Program-made: the position numbers and the translations under genes
Notes under the pieces: model-generated
Databases searched by the model: none
What the model was told of the DNA's origin: nothing
What the model saw: only the letters and a program-made list of their open reading frames with translations
Shown: piece after piece, positions 6,142-11,762 of the stretch
How the letters are laid out: each line of letters opens with the position of its first letter
Position numbering within the stretch: position 1 is the first letter of the stretch
From: an uncultured Oribacterium sp.
GTDB lineage: Bacteria > Bacillota > Clostridia > Lachnospirales > Lachnospiraceae
Length of the DNA: 11,762 nucleotides
NCBI GenBank assembly: GCA_938030845.1
Contig: CALHIC010000429.1
Location: forward strand, 1 to 11,762
Reading direction: 5' to 3'

Positions 6142-8850
6142 ATGGTACGAAAGGGATTTAAAAATCTGGCAATTGGGATGGCAGCGTGTATGATGCTTTC
6201 GCAAAACTTTCCCGCATTGGCTCTGGAGAATACGGAAGGCAAGTGGCAGATGGAGGAAAAGGCTTGGACCTTTGTGAATGCCAAGGGAGAAAAGCAGAAG
6301 GGATGGATTGTTTCCGAGGGAGCTTGGTATCTGCTGAAGGAAGACAGCGGTACACTACAATCCGGCTGGTGGAAGAGTCCAAGCGGAAAATGGTTCTTCT
6401 TCAATACTGCTCACGATGGCTCCTTTGGAAGGCTCTGTACAGGTTGGCAGTGGATTGACGGCTACTGCTATTATTTCGAGGATCAGGATTCTGCCCGTTT
6501 AGGGGAGTTGCTTATCGCGGGAACAAAGGATGGCTATTCCGTAGATGAGGATGGACGTTGGGTAGAGAATGGAAAGCCTGTTTATGAGCAGGGCAAAGGG
6601 CTTCTCTCCAAGGAAGATGGACAACAGGTTGCGGGAGTAAGCCGTAGTATTCCGGAAGTCCTAGGGGTAAATCGTAGCAGCTCCGGCGGTTCCGGCAGGT
6701 CATCAGGGGGAAGCTCCGGAAGGAGTTCCGGAAGCGGTTCAGGCAGTGTAAGCAATTCTACAAACAGTCAACAGTCTTCGACAGAAAAGCAGAAGGAGGA
6801 CGCGGAGAAGAAGGCTCGGGAAGAAAAGGAAAAAGAAGAGCAGGAAAAGAAAGATCAAGAAAAGAAAGAGCAAGAAAAGAAAGAGCAAGAAGAGCAGGAG
6901 AAAAAGGAAGTCTTTTCCGCATTGGAAAGAGAGCATAGCGGAGTAGTGAATCTGGGCTTTGATAAATATCTTGTGCTTTCCTTTAAAGAGGGACGCCCCG
7001 AGGATTACAAGGTAGAGGTGGATGGAACCGATATTACCAAAGCGTTAACGCCCATTGATACTGCCGGAAAGCTTTGGAAGTGGGAAAGCACGGTAGTTTC
7101 TCCCAAGAATCTGACGATTTACAAGAAAGATGGCGGAGAAGAAAAGGAGATTCTGTCTTTAAATGCCGGAGAGGCCAAGGCGGCACCTGCAAGCTCCTTC
7201 GAAAGCTCCGGGGATCTGTCTTTAGTCATAAAGGGAAAAGTTACGAAGGAAGAGTTAAATTATCCATCCGTACAAGCAGGTAGGGAAAGAACCAAGGAAA
7301 GCAGAACTACCTTTGACCTAAGTGAGCAAGAAGAAAAGGGAATTCCTATTACCTATTATTTTAAAGCCTTTCCGGTGGATTTTAAGGGGGAAAATAATGG
7401 AAAGCCCATCAAATATGAACTACTTGCTGAAACAGAAGAACAGAAAAAATGGTTTGATGGTATTGATTTTATTTCCTCTTTGAGTGAAGGCAGTATTTAC
7501 GGCTTGGGAAATAAAAATGCCTCTTTGCAATTTACGAAGGAAGCGGTGCATAAGACTAGGCATGGAGAGCTTGGCGTTGTGAATATTCCTGCAGGACAGG
7601 AGAACCTAAGGAGCAAGGGCTGGTATCAGGTAAAGATTCACTCCTCCTATGATGACAGTACAATAACCATTCCCTTGGAACTGGTTTCTCAGGATAAGTT
7701 GGTGTTACAACAGGCTCCGGAGAGCAGTACTCCAAAACAGGGTGAGACTATTCGCTTTATGGCAGAGGTTCCGGGAAGAATGTATCTCAGTGAGTTTGGA
7801 GAACCCTCCTCAAAATTAGTTTTAAAAAAGCCGGATGGTAGCAGTCAAAATCTGGAATATCTTAAAGACTTTTACTATTATGATGGGGCATTACTTCTTT
7901 ATGGAAAGAGCAAGGACGAAGAAGGAAGTCTTCTCACCGATCAGGCAGGACAATATGTGCTTACGGTAAAGCTAAACGGATATGGAAAGATCAAGCAACG
8001 CTTTGAGGTTTTTGCCGGAGAAGCCAAAGAAGAGCAGGATGAAAAGGAAGAGAAGGCAAGACAGAAAGACGCGGAAAAAGACCGTGGCAGCTTTGATGCC
8101 ATTTCCCATGCTACCTCTAGAGAGGTTCTTACGAAGAAAAAGCCGGACCTTTCCGATTTGCCAAAGCTTGGAGAAGGAGAGGATAAGTATTTAGCCCTTT
8201 CCTATGATCTTTTAAGCAATGCCCTATTGCTTAGAGAGCTGGGAATTTCCAATCCGGATGCGAATCTGGTGGCAGCTCGTTTCCTTCGTTCCAGAGGGGA
8301 CAAGTATTTTCTTCCCGAAGGAGGAGATCAGTTCTACGATTTTACCGGATATTTTGCAGCCTACAAAGAAAAAACGGCAAAGAGCATCGTAAGCTTTTCT
8401 CCGTCAGAATATTTGAAAACCGCAGAAGCCATCAGAAAGGTTCCTTCTTCTCTCTATAGAGTCCTGGAGGACGGCTCTTTGTCCAAAGAGCTAAGAACAG
8501 AGTATCTTACGGGAGTTAAGCCGCCGAAGTTTACGGTTGGAGTGGCAAAGCCCGGAGAGGACATTGTGTTAGAGACCGAGGATAGAGAGTATTTGAAGAA
8601 AGGAGAGATTAAGTTTTACTTAGAAAAACAAATCTATAACAACGAGATTCGTTCTGCTCTCATAGAGATTATGGAAGAGGAAGGAAAAATTGTGATTTCT
8701 CCCAAGGCCTTTAAGGGAAAGGCAGAGGGAAAGCATACTCTGATTCTGGTGCGTAAGGGTTATCAAACTCTGGAGCTTCCCTTATCCTTTGAAGAAGCGG
8801 TAGAGAAGCTTCCGGAAGAACCGGTCAGTGCTTCCAATCTGTCCTCTTAA
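6142..8850 (+). CDS. Secreted multi-domain protein with N-terminal cell-wall-binding repeats and a C-terminal DUF1533/HID-like module
   Basis: This is a 902-residue exported protein. A signal peptide covers residues 1 to ~27 (MVRKG, hydrophobic core, likely cut after FPALA). Aromatic/Gly repeats at ~36-143 (e.g. KQKGWIVSEGAWYLL, LQSGWWKSPSGKWFFF, LCTGWQWIDGYCYYF) resemble cell-wall/choline-binding repeats, so the protein is probably held non-covalently. A Ser/Gly/Arg-rich linker (179-208) and a Lys/Glu/Gln coiled coil (215-256) come next. Beta-rich modules follow: ~265-342 (YLVLSF, VEVDGTDITKALTPIDTAG), ~355-520, ~520-625, and a second charged stretch at 627-648. The last module (~795-884) has the strand pattern and RKGYQTLELPL ending of the DUF1533/hemoglobin-interacting-domain family. 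There is no sorting signal at the C-terminus. The start at 6142 has AAGGAGG four bases upstream. Heme or host-protein binding is possible for the last module but unproven. The middle modules are unrecognised. Confidence 0.8.
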   Translation: MVRKGFKNLAIGMAACMMLSQNFPALALENTEGKWQMEEKAWTFVNAKGEKQKGWIVSEGAWYLLKEDSGTLQSGWWKSPSGKWFFFNTAHDGSFGRLCTGWQWIDGYCYYFEDQDSARLGELLIAGTKDGYSVDEDGRWVENGKPVYEQGKGLLSKEDGQQVAGVSRSIPEVLGVNRSSSGGSGRSSGGSSGRSSGSGSGSVSNSTNSQQSSTEKQKEDAEKKAREEKEKEEQEKKDQEKKEQEKKEQEEQEKKEVFSALEREHSGVVNLGFDKYLVLSFKEGRPEDYKVEVDGTDITKALTPIDTAGKLWKWESTVVSPKNLTIYKKDGGEEKEILSLNAGEAKAAPASSFESSGDLSLVIKGKVTKEELNYPSVQAGRERTKESRTTFDLSEQEEKGIPITYYFKAFPVDFKGENNGKPIKYELLAETEEQKKWFDGIDFISSLSEGSIYGLGNKNASLQFTKEAVHKTRHGELGVVNIPAGQENLRSKGWYQVKIHSSYDDSTITIPLELVSQDKLVLQQAPESSTPKQGETIRFMAEVPGRMYLSEFGEPSSKLVLKKPDGSSQNLEYLKDFYYYDGALLLYGKSKDEEGSLLTDQAGQYVLTVKLNGYGKIKQRFEVFAGEAKEEQDEKEEKARQKDAEKDRGSFDAISHATSREVLTKKKPDLSDLPKLGEGEDKYLALSYDLLSNALLLRELGISNPDANLVAARFLRSRGDKYFLPEGGDQFYDFTGYFAAYKEKTAKSIVSFSPSEYLKTAEAIRKVPSSLYRVLEDGSLSKELRTEYLTGVKPPKFTVGVAKPGEDIVLETEDREYLKKGEIKFYLEKQIYNNEIRSALIEIMEEEGKIVISPKAFKGKAEGKHTLILVRKGYQTLELPLSFEEAVEKLPEEPVSASNLSS
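6838..6897 (+). repeat. 15-base in-frame tandem repeat encoding a (E/D)QEKK coiled coil
   Basis: Units at 6838-6852, 6853-6867 and 6868-6882 encode EQEKK, DQEKK and EQEKK. A partly degenerate fourth follows (EQEEQEKK). Units two and three differ by only one base (GAT versus GAG). Being a multiple of three, copy number can change without breaking the frame, which would lengthen or shorten the stalk of the wall-binding protein. Confidence 0.75.
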
Positions 8851-8930
8851 AAATAAGTACATTTGTCTAAGGTACGGAAACCCTATTGCGGACGGGATTT
8901 TCGAGATTCTCCATTACAGGAGAGATTTTA
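8851..8930 (+). other. Structured 3' spacer with two stem-loops before the terminator
   Basis: Between the stop codon (8850) and the terminator, CGGAAACCC (8875-8883) pairs with GGGATTTTCG (8894-8903) through nine pairs with one bulged A and a ten-base loop. TCTCC (8908-8912) pairs with GGAGA (8919-8923) around ATTACA. I recognise no riboswitch or known RNA family. It could be a structured 3' UTR or a small RNA ending at the next terminator. Confidence 0.35.
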
Positions 8931-8945
8931 GCTTCCACAGCTGAT

Positions 8946-8980
8946 AATAGCGAGGCGTTTCATATCGCCTCGCTATTTTT
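8946..8980 (+). terminator. Strong Rho-independent terminator after the wall-binding protein gene
   Basis: AATAGCGAGGCG (8946-8957) is perfectly complementary to CGCCTCGCTATT (8966-8977), giving 12 pairs around an eight-base loop, and runs into T residues to 8980. On the opposite strand the A residues before the left arm are few, so it mainly serves + strand transcripts. Confidence 0.93.
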
Positions 8981-9135
8981 ATGCTATTTCGAAGAAAATT
9001 CCAAATATTTCTAAATTTAAAATCAAAATTTAAAAAAGAATTAAAGCAAAAATCATTAAGTAATTAAAAATAAAGCAACAAAAAAATGTAAAATTCAAGT
9101 GACTTTCCAAGGGAAGTATGTATAATAAGAACATT
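8981..9135 (+). promoter_or_regulatory. pckA promoter with A/T-rich upstream region
   Basis: A perfect -10 TATAAT is at 9121-9126. A plausible -35 GTGACT (9099-9104) lies 16 bases upstream, matching four of six bases. The ~110 bases before it (8985-9095) are very rich in A and T with repeated A tracts, the composition of an UP element that raises promoter strength. This fits a highly expressed fermentative gene. No gene is present in the 348-base spacer between 8850 and 9199. Confidence 0.65.
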
Positions 9136-9167
9136 GAGCCTTGTATTTTTTTTCATACGAGAGGCTT
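9136..9167 (+). other. 5' leader stem-loop of pckA with a T-rich loop
   Basis: AGCCT (9137-9141) pairs with AGGCT (9062-equivalent arm at 9162-9166), and after a two-base bulge TGTAT (9142-9146) pairs with ATACG (9155-9159). The loop is eight bases long, nearly all T. The hairpin starts about ten bases after the -10 box, so it would lie at the very 5' end of the mRNA, where such structures often protect it. The ribosome binding site AAGGAG (9187-9192) stays free. Confidence 0.5.
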
Positions 9168-9198
9168 GAAATTTTAAAAGAGTGAGAAGGAGACCACT

Positions 9199-10854
9199 AT
9201 GGCAAATTTGGATTTAACACAATATGGCATTACAGGAACCACGGAAATCGTACATAACCCATCCTATGAGCTTTTGTTCCAGGAGGAAACCAGAGCGGAT
9301 TTGGAAGGCTATGAAAAGGGACAGGTCAGCGAATTAGGAGCTGTTAACGTAATGACCGGTATTTACACCGGACGTTCTCCCCAGGATAAGTATATTGTCA
9401 TGGATGAGAAATCCAAGGATACCGTATGGTGGACATCCGATGAGTATAAGAACGATAACCATCCTGCATCCCAGGAAGCATGGAACACTGCTAAGGAATT
9501 GGCAAAGAAGGAGCTGTCCAACAAGCGTTTATTCGTAGTGGATGCTTTCTGCGGAGCCAACAAGGACACCAGAATGGCAGTGCGTTTCATTGTGGAAGTA
9601 GCTTGGCAGGCACACTTTGTAACAAACATGTTCATTCAGCCCTCCAAGGAAGAGCTGGAGAACTTTAAGCCGGACTTCGTGGTTTACAATGCTTCCAAGG
9701 CAAAGATTGAAAACTACAAGGAGCTTGGCCTACATTCCGAGACTGCGGTTATGTTCAACATCACCAGCAGAGAGCAGATTATCTTAAATACCTGGTACGG
9801 CGGAGAGATGAAGAAGGGTATGTTCTCCATGATGAACTACTTCCTTCCCTTAAAGGGTATTGCTTCCATGCACTGTTCCGCAAATACAGACTTAAACGGA
9901 AAGCACACCGCAATCTTCTTCGGACTTTCCGGAACAGGAAAGACCACCCTTTCCACTGATCCTAAGAGACTGTTAATCGGAGATGATGAGCACGGTTGGG
10001 ATGACAACGGTATCTTCAACTTCGAGGGCGGATGCTATGCCAAGGTTATCGACCTGGATAAGGATTCCGAGCCGGATATCTATAAGGCTATCCGCAGAGA
10101 TGCATTGCTGGAAAATGTTACCATGGATGCTAACGGAAAGATTGATTTCAAGGAGAAGAGCGTTACCGAGAATACTCGTGTGTCCTATCCTATCCAGCAC
10201 ATCGACAATATTGTAAAGCCTGTTTCCTCCGCACCTGCAGCGGAAAATGTTATTTTCCTTTCTGCAGATGCTTTCGGCGTACTGCCTCCTATCTCTATCC
10301 TGACAGAGGAGCAGACCCAGTATTATTTCCTTTCCGGATTTACCGCAAAATTAGCCGGAACAGAGAGAGGAATCACAGAGCCTACACCAACCTTCTCCGC
10401 TTGCTTCGGACAGGCTTTCTTGGAGCTTCCTCCAACAAAGTATGCGGAAGAGCTGGTTAAGCGTATGGAGAAGAGCGGAGCAAAGGCTTATCTGGTAAAT
10501 ACCGGATGGAACGGTTCCGGAAAGAGAATTTCCATCAAGGATACCCGTGGAATCATTGATGCCATCTTAAACGGAGATGTGGCTAAGGCTGAGACCAAGA
10601 AGATTCCATACTTCGATTTCGAAGTACCTGTAGCTTTACCGGGTGTAGATCCGAAGATCTTAGATCCAAGAGATACTTACGCTGATGCAAGCCAGTGGGA
10701 AGAGAAGGCAAAGGACCTGGCAGGACGTTTTGCGAGCCGCTCGGAGTGGGATGAGAAAGCACGCGATCTTGCCGCACGCTTTATCAAGAACTTTAAGAAG
10801 TACGAGAGCTCTGAGGCAGGAAAGAAGCTTTCTGCAGCAGGCCCTAAGGCATAA
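9199..10854 (+). CDS. pckA: Phosphoenolpyruvate carboxykinase (ATP)
   Basis: This 551-residue cytoplasmic enzyme interconverts oxaloacetate + ATP and PEP + CO2 + ADP. In anaerobic fermenters it often runs towards carboxylation, fixing CO2 and making ATP. All hallmark motifs are present: substrate Arg in YTGRSP (R59), YGGEMKKG (Y200, K205/K206) and SMHCSAN with the metal-binding H225. The P-loop is [10 protein letters not shown] (241-250, K248), the metal-binding IGDDEHGW has D262/D263, and ENTRVSYPI has R327. The start ATG (9199) has AAGGAG six bases before the ATG. The length is slightly above the usual ~530-540 because residues 498-514 ([14 protein letters not shown]...) and 515-531 ([14 protein letters not shown]...) are tandem copies of one C-terminal helix. 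Without the extra copy it would be 534 residues. The gene has its own promoter and terminator and stands alone. Confidence 0.97.
   Translation: MANLDLTQYGITGTTEIVHNPSYELLFQEETRADLEGYEKGQVSELGAVNVMTGIYTGRSPQDKYIVMDEKSKDTVWWTSDEYKNDNHPASQEAWNTAKELAKKELSNKRLFVVDAFCGANKDTRMAVRFIVEVAWQAHFVTNMFIQPSKEELENFKPDFVVYNASKAKIENYKELGLHSETAVMFNITSREQIILNTWYGGEMKKGMFSMMNYFLPLKGIASMHCSANTDLNGKHTAIFFGLSGTGKTTLSTDPKRLLIGDDEHGWDDNGIFNFEGGCYAKVIDLDKDSEPDIYKAIRRDALLENVTMDANGKIDFKEKSVTENTRVSYPIQHIDNIVKPVSSAPAAENVIFLSADAFGVLPPISILTEEQTQYYFLSGFTAKLAGTERGITEPTPTFSACFGQAFLELPPTKYAEELVKRMEKSGAKAYLVNTGWNGSGKRISIKDTRGIIDAILNGDVAKAETKKIPYFDFEVPVALPGVDPKILDPRDTYADASQWEEKAKDLAGRFASRSEWDEKARDLAARFIKNFKKYESSEAGKKLSAAGPKA
10690..10791 (+). 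repeat. Diverged 51-base tandem duplication inside pckA
   Basis: Copies 10690-10740 and 10741-10791 encode 17 residues each, 10 identical (S, W, E, K, A, D, L, A, R, F) and several conservative (Q/E, E/D, K/R, G/A). The DNA differs at most third positions, so this is not a fresh duplication. The second copy and its junction use CGC, TCG and GCG codons, which are scarce elsewhere in the gene, where Arg is mainly AGA or CGT. Confidence 0.8.
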
Positions 10855-10870
10855 GAATAGTACTATTGCT

Positions 10871-10913
10871 GATAACGAGGAGGGAGATTATTCTCCCTTC
10901 TTTTTTTGTTATC
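10871..10913. terminator. Terminator after pckA
   Basis: AGGAGGGAGA (10878-10887) pairs with TCTCCCTTCT (10892-10901), ten pairs with one G-U, around a TTAT loop. It is followed by T residues to 10907. An outer pair of arms, GATAAC (10871-10876) and GTTATC (10908-10913), encloses the hairpin and T tract. Confidence 0.92.
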
Positions 10914-11115
10914 GGGTAATGTTTACATAAAAATCCTTTATCCTATGGGAATACGCCTATTCTATAGATCTTTGCATGCTTGGAACGTTGGCGGTATTTT
11001 ACTAAGGTAAAAATAAAAATTCTTTATATTAAGGAATTATGAAAGCACTTTTTTTGTGAAGAAAGCTTTGTTATACTTTTCAGGCAGAGCACTTACAAAA
11101 AATAGGGAGAAGACT
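10914..11115 (+). promoter_or_regulatory. Leader region and putative promoter of the LCP gene
   Basis: An extended -10 is seen: TG (11069-11070), one base, then TATACT (11072-11077, five of six). The base run 11049-11054 at the -35 position is only T-rich. The ribosome binding site AGGGAGA is at 11104-11110, before the ATG at 11116. Further upstream are two dyads. CTAT/ATAG with GAATA/TATTC spans 10943-10967, and TTTTAC/GTAAAA with a TAAG loop spans 10997-11012. These could be regulator sites, but no family is recognised. Confidence 0.55.
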
Positions 11116-11762
11116 ATGGCAGACAGAAAAAGAAGAACTGCACCCAGTAGAGAATTTATCAGAGAAAGAGAAGAAAGCAGCAGAAATAGACGTCCCTCTC
11201 GAAATCGTTATCAGGAGGAGTATGATTCTGATGAGGAATATGATGACTACGATGACGAGTATGAAGATGATTATGATGAGGACTATGACGACTATGATGA
11301 GGACTATGAAGATGAGAACTTCGAGGAAGAGCCTCAAAGTCTGAAAAGAAGAAAGTCCCAAAGACAGGGCGCAAATATCGCTACAGCCACCGGTCGCTCC
11401 GATAGAAGAAGAAATCCATCCGGAGCAGAGAATCGAAAGGCCGTAAGCGGCGGGAACAGTGGAAGAAGCAATAGAAATACGGCTTCGGAAAGGTCGGGGC
11501 AAGACAGAGGGAAAAGAAAGAAAAAGAAGTCTATTTTTCAGAAGTTGGGCATTCTTTTACTGCTTGTATTTTTCGGTCTTCTCCTTTGGCGTTTTATATC
11601 TCCGTATTTTGGCCCTAAATATTGGACGGTGGCAGTTTTCGGTTTGGATTCCAGAGACGGCAACAAGGAGGCCGGTGCGCTTTCCGATGTGATTATGCTG
11701 GCTTCTGTCAATAAGCGAACCGGAGAAGTAAAGTTGAGCTCCGTTTTCAGAGACAGCTATAT
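11116..11762 (+). CDS. LCP (LytR-CpsA-Psr) family cell-wall polymer ligase (3' end missing)
   Basis: The frame from ATG 11116 stays open to the window edge, giving 215 visible residues. LCP proteins are membrane enzymes that transfer undecaprenyl-linked glycopolymers such as teichoic acids or capsule onto peptidoglycan outside the cell. A cytoplasmic tail (1-~139) has a basic start (RKRR), an Asp/Glu/Tyr block (34-72) and an Arg/Ser/Asn-rich, then Lys-rich stretch (KRKKKK at 133-138). One transmembrane helix follows at about 142-160 (LGILLLLVFFGLLLWRF). The LCP domain begins after it: VAVFGLDSRDG (173-182), SDVIML (190-195) and SSVFRDSY (208-215) carry the conserved Asp and Arg residues that hold the pyrophosphate and metal. 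The remaining LCP domain lies beyond the window. The start is supported by AGGGAGA six bases upstream. The long patterned tail is unusual. Confidence 0.88.
   Translation, partial: MADRKRRTAPSREFIREREESSRNRRPSRNRYQEEYDSDEEYDDYDDEYEDDYDEDYDDYDEDYEDENFEEEPQSLKRRKSQRQGANIATATGRSDRRRNPSGAENRKAVSGGNSGRSNRNTASERSGQDRGKRKKKKSIFQKLGILLLLVFFGLLLWRFISPYFGPKYWTVAVFGLDSRDGNKEAGALSDVIMLASVNKRTGEVKLSSVFRDSY
11220..11315 (+). repeat. Low-complexity GAT/TAT-rich repeat encoding the Asp/Tyr block of the LCP tail
   Basis: The stretch is built from imperfect short units such as TATGATGAGGAC. The 17-base string TATGATGAGGACTATGA occurs exactly at 11272-11288 and again at 11293-11309, a 21-base (7-codon) period. 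It encodes alternating D, E and Y. Its periodicity in multiples of three suggests growth by in-frame slippage or unequal crossover. Confidence 0.7.

Noticed and set aside
6739..6936. A minus-strand ORF with a long Leu/Phe-rich stretch that looks like membrane helices.
   Set aside because: It is the antisense of the Lys/Glu/Gln tandem repeat in the + strand wall-binding protein; GAA/AAG codons read backwards give Phe and Leu. It has no ribosome binding site.
8851..8945. A riboswitch or T-box upstream of pckA.
   Set aside because: The pckA promoter (TATAAT at 9121-9126) lies after the terminator at 8946-8980, so these structures are not in the pckA leader, and no conserved riboswitch core is visible.
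11080..11502. A minus-strand ORF of 140 codons with an Ile/Val-rich segment.
   Set aside because: It is the antisense of the Asp/Tyr repeat of the LCP gene. The + strand frame has a start, ribosome binding site and conserved LCP motifs.
11459..11692. A + strand ORF of 77 codons near the right edge.
   Set aside because: It is out of frame with the LCP gene (ATG 11116), which is open to the window end and carries the family motifs, so this is a shadow.

Overview
The window reads as chromosome of a low-to-moderate GC Firmicute in the class Clostridia, most likely a Lachnospiraceae member. The grounds are strong AAGGAGG-type ribosome binding sites, extended -10 promoters, A+T-rich spacers, large Gram-positive surface proteins, an LCP-family cell-wall enzyme and an ATP-type PEP carboxykinase. 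An oral genus such as Oribacterium is possible, but that is a guess from protein style and not proven here.

All six genes lie on the + strand, and they form five transcription units. (1) 1-3821 is the 3' part of a giant surface adhesin or pilin-like protein with three Spy0128-type isopeptide domains, a Pro/Gly-rich wall spacer and a non-canonical C-terminal sorting signal. It ends in a strong terminator. (2) 4083-5878 is a translationally coupled two-gene operon encoding an AAA/ABC-type ATPase and an RloB protein. This matches the RloA/RloB, or AbiLi/AbiLii (AbiL), phage-defence pair. It has its own extended -10 promoter and is closed by a long hairpin. (3) 6142-8850 is a secreted protein of 902 residues with N-terminal cell-wall-binding repeats, a Ser/Gly linker, a Lys/Glu coiled coil and several beta-rich modules, the last resembling the DUF1533/HID family. 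Its promoter overlaps a cluster of TTAGT/ACTAA inverted half-sites. (4) 9199-10854 is pckA, complete for all active-site motifs but carrying an unusual 17-residue tandem duplication near its C-terminus. (5) 11116 to the right edge is the start of an LCP (LytR-CpsA-Psr) protein with a long, charge-patterned cytoplasmic tail; the gene is cut by the window end.

Together the window shows a cell-envelope neighbourhood (adhesin, wall-binding protein, wall-polymer ligase) plus a core metabolic gene, with a compact defence cassette between the two surface-protein genes. The features most worth a second look are the RloA/RloB pair, the pckA duplication with its atypical codon use, the operator-like array at 6034-6083, the VNTAD sorting signal and the Asp/Tyr-rich tail of the LCP protein.
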